Positions 9,934 to 17,064 of a stretch of DNA of 21,779 bases are shown here, piece by piece (the first letter of the stretch is position 1; the number at the start of each line of letters is the position of its first letter). The notes under the pieces are model-generated. The model was not told where the DNA came from and searched no databases. It was given only the letters and a program-made list of their open reading frames with translations. Origin of the DNA: an uncultured Pelagibacteraceae bacterium (GTDB lineage Bacteria > Pseudomonadota > Alphaproteobacteria > Pelagibacterales > Pelagibacteraceae); NCBI GenBank assembly GCA_902602105.1, contig CACKPP010000009.1, positions 1 through 21,779 on the forward strand, given 5' to 3'. Made by a program: the position numbers and the translations under genes.

Positions 9934-11094
9934 TTATTTTATTGCTTCAACAATTTTTTTCGCAGCATCATCTAAATTTTCTGCTGAGATTAATTTCAAT
10001 CCCGAATTATCTAAGATTTCTTTTCCTTCTTTAAAATTTGTTCCAGCTAATCTTACAACTAGGGGAACTTTTATATTTATTTCTTTTGCAGCATCGACAA
10101 CTCCTTGAGCAAGAACATCACACCTCATGATACCACCAAAAATATTAATCAAAATACCTTTAACATTTTCATCTGAAAGTATTATCCTAAATGCAGCAGA
10201 AACTTTTTCTTTTGAAGCACCTCCACCTACATCTAAAAAATTAGCCGGTTCTTTTCCATAAAGCTTGATTATATCCATGGTAGCCATTGCTAGACCCGCC
10301 CCATTAACCATACAACCAATGCTTCCGTCTAGCTTAATATATGCAAGGTCATACTTGCTAGCTTCTATTTCTGTTTCTTCCTCCTCGTTTAAGTCTCTTA
10401 ATTCTAAAATTTCTGGATGTCTAAATAAAGCATTTGAGTCAAAATTAACTTTAGCATCCAGGCAAACTATTTTTTCTTCTTTAGTCAAAATTAAAGGATT
10501 TACTTCAACCATATTAGCATCTGTACTTATAAACATTTTATAAATTGATTTAATTAGAGATATTGCCTGCGTTTTAGCATTATCATTTAAATTAAAAATT
10601 TTTACTATTTCTTCACAGTCTTTGTCCAAGATTTTTTGATCCATTTCAACTTTGGTTGTTACAATTTTTTCTGGGGAATTATTTGCTACTTCTTCAATAT
10701 CCATTCCACCTTGATCGCTAGATATAAATGCAATTTTCGAACTAGCCCTATCTACTAAACATGATAGATAAAATTCTTTAACTATATCTGAGGACTCTTC
10801 TACATATAATCTTTTAACCTCTCTACCTTCTGAACCTGTTTGATGTGTAATAAGTGTTTTTCCTAATAATTCTTTTGCTGCAGCATCTAGTTCTTCAATA
10901 GTATCTAAAATTTTAACTCCACCTGCTTTACCTCTGCCACCAGCATGTATTTGTGCTTTTAAAACATATTTTTTGGTTTTTAATGATTTTGCTTTTTCTA
11001 ATAATTCATCAACAGTTAACGCATAAACTCCTCTTGGAACAACTGCTCCATATTTTTTTAGTATTTGTTTAGCCTGATGTTCGTGAATATTCAT
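9934..11094 (-). CDS. sucC: Succinyl-CoA synthetase beta subunit
   Basis: This is the nucleotide- and succinate-binding subunit (386 aa) and partner of SucD. The N-terminal ATP-grasp fold starts [16 protein letters not shown], with the nucleotide-binding lysine and glycine loop in [16 protein letters not shown] (about 46-61). MVEVNPLIL (about 195-203) is the conserved metal-binding segment. The C-terminal ligase domain has [12 protein letters not shown] and [17 protein letters not shown], which are typical of SucC. The order mdh-sucC-sucD-sucA matches other alphaproteobacteria. It starts 2 bp after the mdh stop codon. Full length, with no missing residues noticed. Confidence 0.97.
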   Translation of the reverse strand: MNIHEHQAKQILKKYGAVVPRGVYALTVDELLEKAKSLKTKKYVLKAQIHAGGRGKAGGVKILDTIEELDAAAKELLGKTLITHQTGSEGREVKRLYVEESSDIVKEFYLSCLVDRASSKIAFISSDQGGMDIEEVANNSPEKIVTTKVEMDQKILDKDCEEIVKIFNLNDNAKTQAISLIKSIYKMFISTDANMVEVNPLILTKEEKIVCLDAKVNFDSNALFRHPEILELRDLNEEEETEIEASKYDLAYIKLDGSIGCMVNGAGLAMATMDIIKLYGKEPANFLDVGGGASKEKVSAAFRIILSDENVKGILINIFGGIMRCDVLAQGVVDAAKEINIKVPLVVRLAGTNFKEGKEILDNSGLKLISAENLDDAAKKIVEAIK

Positions 11095-11096
11095 TA

Positions 11097-12062
11097 TTAT
11101 TTAGAAAGATCAGGATCTATTTTAGATGCTACTTCCCAAAGTGCTTTTACAGCGTCTATAGAATGCATAAATTCTTTTTTTTCTTTCTCATCTAAGTCGA
11201 TTAGTTCTATTTTTTCAACACCATCTTTTCCCACAATTACTGGCACTCCAGCATAAACATTTTTAACACCATATTCCCCATTTAATTGGACAGCACATGG
11301 TAATAATTTTTTTTCATTTTTTAAATATGCTTCTGCCATTTTAACCCCTGAAGCTGCAGGAGCATAAAATGCTGACCCTTTTTCCAAATATTTAACTATT
11401 TCTGCACCACCATCTCTAGTTCTTTGATTAATTTCTTCTAATCTTTCTAGTGAAATTTTTCCCTCCTTCACTAAATCTAATAAAGGTTTTCCTGAAACTT
11501 TTGTAAATCTTGGCATAGGAACCATTGTATCTCCATGTCCTCCCATAACCATTGCATCTATTTCTTTTACAGGAATATTTAATTCTAAAGATAAAAATAA
11601 TTTAAACCTTGAGCTGTCTAAAATTCCAGCCATTCCAACTACTTTACTCGCTGGTAAACCAGAGAATTTTTGAAAGGCCATAACCATTACGTCTAATGGA
11701 TTAGTAATACATATTACAAATGCATTTGGAGCATTTTGTTTTACTCCTTCTGCAACTTGTTTAATAATCTTTAAATTTATTCCAAGTAAATCATCTCTGC
11801 TCATACCAGGCTTCCTAGGAACACCAGCAGTAATAATTATTACATCAGAGTTTTTGATATCTTTATAATCATCAGTGCCAGATAATTTTACATTGAAACC
11901 ATCTATGGGGGAAGATTGAGCTATATCTAGTGCTTTTCCTTTAGCAATTCCACTTGCTACATCAAACAAAACTACTTCGTCTACTAATTCTTTTGTTCCT
12001 ATCAAATGAGCAAGTGTTCCACCTATTTGACCTGCACCAATTAAAGAAATCTTTTTTTTCAT
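11097..12062 (-). CDS. mdh: Malate dehydrogenase (LDH-like, NAD-dependent)
   Basis: This enzyme interconverts malate and oxaloacetate with NAD+. The 321-residue protein has the dinucleotide motif [10 protein letters not shown] (9-18) and Asp34 at the end of the second strand, which favours NAD over NADP. The substrate-gripping arginines are R83 and R89 in [10 protein letters not shown] and R152. CITNPLDVM (118-126) and the catalytic His176 in GGHGDTMVP complete the active site. R83 is followed by Lys-Pro-Gly-Met, the loop form typical of malate (not lactate) dehydrogenases in the alphaproteobacterial [LDH]-like MDH group. It is the first gene of the tightly packed mdh-sucCDAB-lpd run. A small inverted repeat lies 5 bp before its ATG, and no Shine-Dalgarno site is evident. 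Confidence 0.96.
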   Translation of the reverse strand: MKKKISLIGAGQIGGTLAHLIGTKELVDEVVLFDVASGIAKGKALDIAQSSPIDGFNVKLSGTDDYKDIKNSDVIIITAGVPRKPGMSRDDLLGINLKIIKQVAEGVKQNAPNAFVICITNPLDVMVMAFQKFSGLPASKVVGMAGILDSSRFKLFLSLELNIPVKEIDAMVMGGHGDTMVPMPRFTKVSGKPLLDLVKEGKISLERLEEINQRTRDGGAEIVKYLEKGSAFYAPAASGVKMAEAYLKNEKKLLPCAVQLNGEYGVKNVYAGVPVIVGKDGVEKIELIDLDEKEKKEFMHSIDAVKALWEVASKIDPDLSK

Positions 12063-12067
12063 GAATA

Positions 12068-12090
12068 GAGTTATCTTTTATTCATAACTC
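12068..12090. repeat. Inverted repeat just upstream of the mdh start codon
   Basis: GAGTTAT (12068-12074) and ATAACTC (12084-12090) form a 7-bp perfect stem with a 9-base loop. It ends 5 bases before the mdh ATG, where a ribosome-binding site would sit. No U-run follows on the minus strand, so it does not look like an intrinsic terminator. It could affect mdh translation or be a chance fold. Confidence 0.4.
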
Positions 12091-12102
12091 AAAATTATTC
12101 AA

Positions 12103-12120
12103 TAAAAATTTAAATTTTTA
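12103..12120. repeat. 18-bp perfect AT palindrome after the small exported-protein gene
   Basis: TAAAAATTTAAATTTTTA is its own reverse complement and lies 2 bp beyond the stop codon of the 12123-12566 gene. In RNA it could form an all-AU hairpin, which would be at best a weak terminator. In DNA this AT-rich, perfect symmetry is easily reached by chance. Confidence 0.35.
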
Positions 12121-12122
12121 TT

Positions 12123-12566
12123 TTAATTTTCTTCAATCAACTTAGAACAGATAGCCATATCATCAGATATATATGACCCTTTGAAGTGAGATTTGTTTTT
12201 TTCCCAATTTTTTTTACCATCAGTTATATAATTACTGAATAACTCTTTTCTATTTTTTTCAGCTTTTGCTTGAGCTTCTTCAAGTTTTTTATTTTCATCA
12301 ATAACCATTAATTCTACAGATTTGAATAATAAATTATTAGAAATCTCAATAAAATTTTTTGAAGAGACAGCATCTGACTTAAGGACTATGCCAGACGCGT
12401 AGGCATAAACCGCACTACATCTTTTAAGAAGATATATCTGTGTAGATCCTTTTTCTAAATCTTTTCCATCTAAATATTTTTTTAAAGAAATATTTAAATC
12501 AGCTTTAGCAAAATTTGATAAGCTTAATATAAATATAGTTATGATAATAAGTTTTATTTTTTTCAT
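12123..12566 (-). CDS. Small exported protein of unknown function
   Basis: I do not recognise this 147-residue protein. It has a clear signal peptide: MKKIK, a hydrophobic stretch (6-18), then FAKA before D23, a good signal-peptidase I site after A22. No lipobox cysteine is present, so a soluble periplasmic product of about 125 residues is expected. Two cysteines (C50 and C140) could form a disulfide. The middle (about 88-112) is a charged, alanine/lysine/glutamate-rich helix (ENKKLEEAQAKAEKNRKE). The gene follows dctM by 22 bp and precedes mdh by 60 bp on the same strand. Placement next to the TCA genes may be ancestral, with the transporter block inserted upstream, but that is inference. 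Coding is supported by the signal peptide, clean start and stop, and the lack of any competing frame. Confidence 0.72.
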   Translation of the reverse strand: MKKIKLIIITIFILSLSNFAKADLNISLKKYLDGKDLEKGSTQIYLLKRCSAVYAYASGIVLKSDAVSSKNFIEISNNLLFKSVELMVIDENKKLEEAQAKAEKNRKELFSNYITDGKKNWEKNKSHFKGSYISDDMAICSKLIEEN

Positions 12567-12588
12567 TTTAAAGCTTCTTAAATATATT

Positions 12589-13953
12589 TTATGGACCGTA
12601 AGCTACTTTTGGCAACCAAGTGACTATTTCAGGAAAGTTAAAAACTATAGCAACAGCTATTACTTGAAGAATTACAAATGGAATTATTCCCTTATAAATA
12701 TTTGTTATCGAAATGCCCTGAGGAGCGACACCTTTCATGTAAAATAAAGCAAAACCAACAGGAGGAGTTATGAATGAAGTTTGTAAAACTACTGCAAACA
12801 TAACTATAAACCAAACTAAATCTACACCTAAGTCAACCATCACTGGTGCTAAAAATGGTAAAATAATTAAAGTAATTTCAATCCAATCCAAAAAGAACCC
12901 TAGCAAGAATGCAACAAATAAAACTACGATTACAACCCCACTTGTTCCAAATGGTAAGGCTTTAAGAGCTCCTTCTATTAATTCATCGCCTCCTAAGCCT
13001 CTCAAAATTAATGCAAACATGGTTGCTCCAACAAAAAGTGCAAAAATATAAGCTGTAGTATGTGTTGTTTTTCTAATTACAATTTTTAAATCAGAAAATG
13101 ACAATCTTCCTCTAATCAGTGCCAATAAAGATGCACCTAAAGCTCCTACACCTGATGCTTCTGTTGGTGTAGCAATCCCCATAAATATACTTCCTAATAC
13201 TGCTACAATTAATAGTGCTGGAGGTATTATGGATTTAAGAACTCTTAAAACTATTTTAAAATCTACTGGTTCTGCATCTTTTGGCAGTGGAGCTGCTTTT
13301 GGATTCATATAAGCATAAACAACAATAAAGATTGTATAAAGTAATCCAAGTAATAGACCAGGAAACACTGCTCCCATAAATAAATCTCCAACTGATATTC
13401 GAACTTGATCTCCCATAATTACAAGCATAATGCTAGGAGGAATTAAAATTCCTAATGTTCCAGTCGCACAAACTACTCCACAGGCTAAATTTGGATTATA
13501 CTTATTCTTTAACATTAACGGTACACCTAAAATTGTTAACAATACTACTGCTGCACCGATAATTCCTGTAGAAGCAGCGAGCAAAACTCCAATAAATACA
13601 ATTGAGATTGCAAGCCCTCCTCTTGTTTTACCGAATAGCTTAGACAGATCAGTCATTAAATCTTCCGCAATACCAGATTTATCCATCATGATTCCCATAA
13701 AAATAAACATTGGTAATGCGACTAAGACCCAGTTAGCCATGACTCCATAAAGTCTATAAACAACCATTGAGGCAAATCCAAAATCAACACCATAAAAGGT
13801 GTCAAATAAATTATCAGAGATCATTGAAATAAATATAAACAGCACTCCTAAACCGCCCATGGTCCAAGCAACTGGAAATCCATAGAATATTAAGGTTATG
13901 AAGCTAAAAAATAGGGCAATTGCTAAAAAGTATTCTGTAACTAATGAAATCAT
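12589..13953 (-). CDS. dctM: TRAP transporter large permease subunit (DctM type)
   Basis: This is the ion-coupled membrane channel of a tripartite ATP-independent periplasmic transporter. The 454 residues are mostly hydrophobic, with about a dozen membrane segments. Family signatures are WVLVALPMFIFMGIMMDKSG (about residues 75-94), RGGLAISIVFIGVLLAASTG, GTLGILIPPSIMLVIMGDQ (about 164-182) and PTEASGVGALGA, which is typical of DctM proteins. The style (ANWVLVALPMFIF, LIPPSIMLVIMGD) looks closest to the mannitol/chloroaromatic-type (COG4664) large permease that pairs with TakP-like binding proteins. Its ATG overlaps the dctQ stop codon by 4 bp (ATGA), so translation is coupled. No terminator is visible in the 22 bp before the next gene, so transcription may continue toward mdh. 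Confidence 0.94.
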   Translation of the reverse strand: MISLVTEYFLAIALFFSFITLIFYGFPVAWTMGGLGVLFIFISMISDNLFDTFYGVDFGFASMVVYRLYGVMANWVLVALPMFIFMGIMMDKSGIAEDLMTDLSKLFGKTRGGLAISIVFIGVLLAASTGIIGAAVVLLTILGVPLMLKNKYNPNLACGVVCATGTLGILIPPSIMLVIMGDQVRISVGDLFMGAVFPGLLLGLLYTIFIVVYAYMNPKAAPLPKDAEPVDFKIVLRVLKSIIPPALLIVAVLGSIFMGIATPTEASGVGALGASLLALIRGRLSFSDLKIVIRKTTHTTAYIFALFVGATMFALILRGLGGDELIEGALKALPFGTSGVVIVVLFVAFLLGFFLDWIEITLIILPFLAPVMVDLGVDLVWFIVMFAVVLQTSFITPPVGFALFYMKGVAPQGISITNIYKGIIPFVILQVIAVAIVFNFPEIVTWLPKVAYGP

Positions 13954-14519
13954 CTTCTGTCCCCCAATCCAAATCGAAGTGTTTCTATTATTCTTGTAAT
14001 TCTAGAGAAACCAGAAATTAGTAATAAGAAGAAGCTGATTACTAAAAAACCTTTTACAAACCATCTCGCTGGTAAACCATTTGCAGACGTTGATCTTTCA
14101 CTTGAGGTCCATGATAATTCAAAAAAAGGAACAGCATAATAGAGAACGAGAATTACGAATGGTAAAAATAAAATCAAAATTCCAAATAATTCAAACCATA
14201 ATTTTTTTTTATAACTTAATCTCTCACTTAAAACATCAACTCTTACATGGGAGTCCACTATATAAGTTGAGGATAAACCAACTAACCAACCAATACAATA
14301 TAGATGCCACTGTAACTCTTCCAATTCAATCATCCCATTTTTGAATACGTATCTTAAGACTACATTTAAAATAATAACACCAATTAATATTACCCATAAC
14401 CAATTAAAGATTTCTCCAATCCTTAAAACGAAATTATCAATTTTTTTTGTGATAGTTGTGTGTCTAAGCTGAAGCTTTTTATCAAGAGAACTTCCAACAG
14501 ATGTAAAATCTTTAGACAT
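13950..14519 (-). CDS. dctQ: TRAP transporter small permease subunit (DctQ type)
   Basis: This is the small membrane subunit (189 aa) that works with the large permease in TRAP uptake systems. Four membrane segments are visible: IFNWLWVILIGVIILNVVLRYVF (about 38-60), the segment around LYCIGWLVGLSSTYIVDSHV (about 88-107), ELFGILILFLPFVILVLYY, and KGFLVISFFLLLISGF near the end. VLRYVF after helix 1 and DSHVRVDVL after helix 2 are typical of DctQ. A readable ribosome-binding site, AAGG about 10 bases upstream, lies directly after the terminator-like hairpin that follows dctP. It is therefore translated from read-through transcripts or from a start downstream of the hairpin. It overlaps dctM by 4 bp. 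Confidence 0.92.
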   Translation of the reverse strand: MSKDFTSVGSSLDKKLQLRHTTITKKIDNFVLRIGEIFNWLWVILIGVIILNVVLRYVFKNGMIELEELQWHLYCIGWLVGLSSTYIVDSHVRVDVLSERLSYKKKLWFELFGILILFLPFVILVLYYAVPFFELSWTSSERSTSANGLPARWFVKGFLVISFFLLLISGFSRITRIIETLRFGLGDRR

Positions 14520-14533
14520 ATTTTTTTTTCCTT

Positions 14534-14566
14534 AAAAACAAAAGCAGCCGGTAAAACCGGCCGCTT
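14534..14566 (-). terminator. Rho-independent terminator or attenuator between dctP and dctQ
   Basis: On the minus strand AAGCGGCCGG (14566-14557) pairs with CCGGCTGCTT (14551-14542). The stem is 10 bp with a 5-base loop and one G-U pair. The U-rich tract TTTTGTTTTT covers 14543-14534 and shares its first two bases with the end of the stem. The opposite strand would have an A-C mismatch where this strand has G-U, so it is built for minus-strand RNA. Stem GC content is far above the surrounding DNA. Because dctQM lies just downstream, partial termination would make more binding protein than permease. Confidence 0.85.
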
Positions 14567-14580
14567 CTATTATTATAATC

Positions 14581-14609
14581 AACTTTTCTAGTATTAAATA
14601 CTAAAAGTT
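14581..14609. repeat. AT-rich stem-loop at the dctP stop codon
   Basis: AACTTTT plus AGTAT pairs with ATACT plus AAAAGTT around a TAA loop, giving 12 bp with a 2-base CT bulge. The dctP stop codon (14601-14603) is inside the stem. It lies just ahead of the GC-rich terminator hairpin, so the dctP transcript would end in two tandem stem-loops. Confidence 0.55.
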
Positions 14610-15665
14610 TCGAGGTAAATATCCCCATTTTTGCCAAACATCGTACTCTTTCATAAATGCTTGTTGAGAAGCCCATACTTTAGCAAAGTCAGCGTCTTTA
14701 GCAGATTCCTCTTTCATTACTCTAGCACTTACTTTTTGTAGTTCTCTCAATACACTATCAGGCAATCTAGCAGCTGTTACACCTTTACCTGGAAAGCTTT
14801 GAATTTGCTTACCTTGTAAAAATTCGCCAGTTGTAATTGCTCTCATAGCTGCTGCAGTACAAGCCATTTCGAATAAAGCTTGGTCAGCTGCACCCATTTT
14901 TTTCCATAAATCTAAATTGATCATGAAATGAGTTGAAGTTGATACTTGGTGCCAACCTGGAAATAGGTTGAATTTAGTGATTTTATGAAAACCTAAAACC
15001 TCATCGATAGCAGGCATAGAATATTCAGTTGCATCTAAAGTTCCTTTTTCTAGAGCAGCAAAAATTTCTCCACCAGCCATTAATGTAGCTGAAGCTCCTA
15101 TTTCATTTAAAACCATTCCTCCTAAACCTGAGAAACGAATTTTTAAACCTTTAAGATCTGCAAGGCTAGTTATAGGATTTCTATACCAACCAGCTGTTTC
15201 AGGTCCAATTGTACTACACAACAAAACTTGAATATTTTGTTTGTTGTATATTTCATTAGCTAACTTAGCGCCTTCTCCTTCAAACCACCAAGCTGCATAT
15301 TCCCATGGCTCCATACCAAATGGTACAGCTGCAAATAATACCGCTGCAGGTATTCTTCCCTGGTCGTATGCCATGTAGTTATAAGCTGCAGGCAAATCAC
15401 CTTTACTAATTGAAGGTGAGATCTCTAATGGCGGAAGTATTTTTCCAGGTTCATAAACCTTTAATTTAATTCTACCATCAGTCGCTCTATCTAATGTATC
15501 TGATAAACGTGCAACAGGATCTCCTAATGCAGGCCAACCAGTATTAAAAGTAGATTGTACTTTCCATCTAATTTTTTCTGCTGCAGTAACTTGTTGTAAT
15601 GAAAAAGTAATCATTAAAGCAAAAACTGCGAACAAACTAACAGATGTTTTTATTAGTTTTTTCAT
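14601..15665 (-). CDS. dctP: TRAP transporter substrate-binding protein (DctP type, TakP-like)
   Basis: This is the periplasmic solute receptor of the TRAP system. The start is set at the ATG at 15665 (354 aa), because AGAGGGG sits just upstream and a perfect signal peptide begins there: MKKLIKTSVSLFAVFALMIT, ending VTAA before E30. An ATG 34 codons further upstream would overlap the previous gene and hide the signal peptide. FAAVPFGMEPWEYAAW (111-126), PETAGWYRNPI (155-165), GGEIFAALEKGTLDATEYSM (198-217) and FPGWHQ (235-240) resemble the TakP/COG4663 branch, whose studied members bind 2-oxoacids or lactate. R177 in LKIRFSGLGG is at the position of the conserved TRAP arginine that usually holds the ligand's carboxylate. 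The ligand is therefore probably a small monocarboxylate; its identity is unknown. Confidence 0.93.
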   Translation of the reverse strand: MKKLIKTSVSLFAVFALMITFSLQQVTAAEKIRWKVQSTFNTGWPALGDPVARLSDTLDRATDGRIKLKVYEPGKILPPLEISPSISKGDLPAAYNYMAYDQGRIPAAVLFAAVPFGMEPWEYAAWWFEGEGAKLANEIYNKQNIQVLLCSTIGPETAGWYRNPITSLADLKGLKIRFSGLGGMVLNEIGASATLMAGGEIFAALEKGTLDATEYSMPAIDEVLGFHKITKFNLFPGWHQVSTSTHFMINLDLWKKMGAADQALFEMACTAAAMRAITTGEFLQGKQIQSFPGKGVTAARLPDSVLRELQKVSARVMKEESAKDADFAKVWASQQAFMKEYDVWQKWGYLPRNF

Positions 15666-15668
15666 ATT

Positions 15669-15676
15669 CCCCTCTC
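15669..15676 (-). promoter_or_regulatory. Strong ribosome-binding site deciding the dctP start
   Basis: GAGAGGGG on the minus strand ends 3 bases before the ATG at 15663-15665. Most genes in this window have no recognisable Shine-Dalgarno site, so this strong one is informative. It favours the short dctP start over the ATG 34 codons upstream. Confidence 0.75.
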
Positions 15677-15723
15677 TTTTTTTTTGAGTTGTTTTAAAAA
15701 TTGAAGAACATTCCCAACTCATT

Positions 15724-16911
15724 TTAGAACGCTCTCCATGCTTTTCCGTAAAGATCAACCATTTCACTTACAGAAGGCACTCTCGGATTGAGGTTAGGGG
15801 CACCTGAAATTTCTGCGTCAGTTGCCATATTTTCTAGCTCTTCCTCAAAATTTTTTTCATTAATTCCAAATCCTTTCATAGATGGAACGTCAAAGTCATT
15901 ATTAATCTTATAAAGACCTTTGATTAATTTTTCACATGCTACATCATCATTATCTTCTGAAGCTGCAAAATTTCCAGCTCTACTACATTCAGCATATCTA
16001 CTTTTGGCATGATCAATTGAAAACTCTGTTATAGTCGGTAATAACATTGCATTGCTTAATCCATGAGGTACTTTAAAATTACTTCCTAATGGTCTACTCA
16101 TTCCATGAACTAAACATATAGAAGCATTAGAAAAAGCTAAACCTCCTAGTGTTGCTGCTAACATTAGGCCTTCTCTAGATTTTAAATCTTTTGGATCTTT
16201 ATCAACAGCATAAATATTCTCCTGGACCAATCTAATAGTATCAAGAGCCATCCTATCTGAAAATAAAGTTGCTTTTTTACTAACATAAGCTTCAATACCG
16301 TGTGTTAACGTATCAATGGCACTATCTATAGTTAATCTTCTAGGTTTTGATAAAGTTAATTCATAGTCAATAATTGAAACAATAGGGACAAAACCTTCCC
16401 CTCTACAAGAAATTTTTTCAAAATTGTTACTCTTAGTGTCAATTATAACTGAGTGATGAGTTACCTCGGAACCAGTCCCAGCAGTTGTGGGTATAGCAAT
16501 TATAGGAAGTCCTTTTTTATCAAAAGTAGATGGAGGCTTATAGTCTTGTATATTTTGACTATACTGGGAAAGCACGGCTATTGCTTTAGCGGTATCTATT
16601 GGACTGCCTCCTCCGAAACCTATTACTGCGTCGTTTTTATTTTTTTTTAAAACATCAACACCATTTAAAACTACTGTATCGGTAGGATCTGGTATCGTAT
16701 CATCAAAAACATTAGATTTTAAACCTGCTTTAGAGAGTATTTCTTGAAGTTTTTTTACATAACCAAACTTAACCATCTGTTTGTCTGTAACTATTAATAA
16801 GGATTTTACCGAGCCAATAATGTTGAGAATTTCTGGAAGTTGATTTAAGCTTCCCTTTCCAATCTGCATATATCTTGGCACACAAACTCGGACGTTGTCT
16901 CTTTTAATCAA
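15724..16911 (-). CDS. Iron-dependent alcohol dehydrogenase (Fe-ADH family)
   Basis: This 395-residue group-III alcohol dehydrogenase should oxidise an alcohol or hydroxyacid with NAD(P)+. The N-terminal nucleotide domain has GFGGGSPIDTAKAIA (98-112) and PTTAGTGSEVT (141-151). The C-terminal helical domain supplies all four metal ligands at the spacing usual for the family: D200 and H204 in DTLTHGIEAY, H269 in CLVHGMSRPLG, and H283 in VPHGLSNA. The start is a TTG at 16909-16911 with GAGGGG 5 bases upstream. A nearby ATG at 16915 is out of frame and stops after three codons. The gene heads the dctPQM group (58 bp gap) and diverges from the mmsA-type gene. This Fe-ADH/MmsA pairing resembles dddB/dddC of DMSP-linked 3-hydroxypropionate use, so 3-hydroxyacid oxidation to a semialdehyde is a reasonable guess. 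Members of the family vary widely in substrate. Confidence 0.93.
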   Translation of the reverse strand: MIKRDNVRVCVPRYMQIGKGSLNQLPEILNIIGSVKSLLIVTDKQMVKFGYVKKLQEILSKAGLKSNVFDDTIPDPTDTVVLNGVDVLKKNKNDAVIGFGGGSPIDTAKAIAVLSQYSQNIQDYKPPSTFDKKGLPIIAIPTTAGTGSEVTHHSVIIDTKSNNFEKISCRGEGFVPIVSIIDYELTLSKPRRLTIDSAIDTLTHGIEAYVSKKATLFSDRMALDTIRLVQENIYAVDKDPKDLKSREGLMLAATLGGLAFSNASICLVHGMSRPLGSNFKVPHGLSNAMLLPTITEFSIDHAKSRYAECSRAGNFAASEDNDDVACEKLIKGLYKINNDFDVPSMKGFGINEKNFEEELENMATDAEISGAPNLNPRVPSVSEMVDLYGKAWRAF

Positions 16912-16916
16912 GCATA

Positions 16917-16922
16917 CCCCTC
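16917..16922 (-). promoter_or_regulatory. Ribosome-binding site deciding the TTG start of the Fe-ADH
   Basis: GAGGGG on the minus strand lies 5 bases before the TTG at 16909-16911 and only 1 base before an out-of-frame ATG at 16913-16915. Spacing therefore favours the TTG. The same AGAGGGG sequence precedes dctP. Confidence 0.7.
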
Positions 16923-16935
16923 TTTTAATTATTCT

Positions 16936-16965
16936 AATCTAAGCTTATGTAAATTTAGGAGTCAA
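16936..16965 (-). promoter_or_regulatory. Candidate promoter for the Fe-ADH/TRAP genes
   Basis: Read on the minus strand, TTGACT (16960-16965; five of six consensus bases) is followed after 18 bp by TAGATT (16936-16941; four of six). The start of transcription would fall near 16929, with a leader of about 18 bases to the TTG start codon and the strong ribosome-binding site inside it. Confidence 0.45.
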
Positions 16966-17014
16966 CAGCATATAATCTTTAATTGATAATATTTTTCTCA
17001 TTTAAGGAATACAT

Positions 17015-17022
17015 ATTGCAAT
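17015..17022. promoter_or_regulatory. Short palindrome over the mmsA -35 box (possible operator)
   Basis: ATTGCAAT is a perfect 8-bp palindrome covering the candidate -35 element of the plus-strand promoter, within the 153-bp divergent spacer. IclR-family regulators commonly bind short palindromes in the divergent region they control, and an IclR gene is part of this cluster. The match is short, so this is only a suggestion. Confidence 0.25.
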
Positions 17023-17042
17023 CAAAAAAAACCTGTTATACT
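17016..17042 (+). promoter_or_regulatory. Candidate promoter for mmsA-iclR
   Basis: TTGCAA (17016-17021) and TATACT (17037-17042) are separated by 15 bp. The -10 is preceded by TGT, giving an extended TGnTATACT element that tolerates a short spacer. Transcription would start near 17049, about 16 bases before the mmsA ATG. No Shine-Dalgarno site is seen before that ATG. Confidence 0.5.
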
Positions 17043-17064
17043 TTGTTTATAAAAATACTTTATA

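Noticed and set aside
12770..13750. Plus-strand open frames opposite dctM (12770-13051 and 13430-13750) and similar frames opposite other genes
   Set aside because: They lie wholly within secure minus-strand genes, and their residue pattern is what antisense reading of hydrophobic or low-GC genes produces. No ribosome-binding sites or family motifs were seen.
15685..15721. Inverted repeat TGAGTTG/CAACTCA between the Fe-ADH gene and dctP as a terminator
   Set aside because: The loop is 23 bases and the stem is followed by an A-run, not a U-run, on the transcribed strand.
15666..15767. A 34-codon N-terminal extension of dctP reaching into the Fe-ADH gene
   Set aside because: The extension hides a perfect signal peptide and overlaps the end of the Fe-ADH gene. 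A strong ribosome-binding site sits just before the internal ATG at 15665.
15724..16911. Fe-ADH as a methanol dehydrogenase
   Set aside because: Fe-ADH proteins have been proposed for methanol use in SAR11, but pairing with MmsA and a carboxylate TRAP system fits hydroxyacid oxidation better. Sequence alone cannot settle it.
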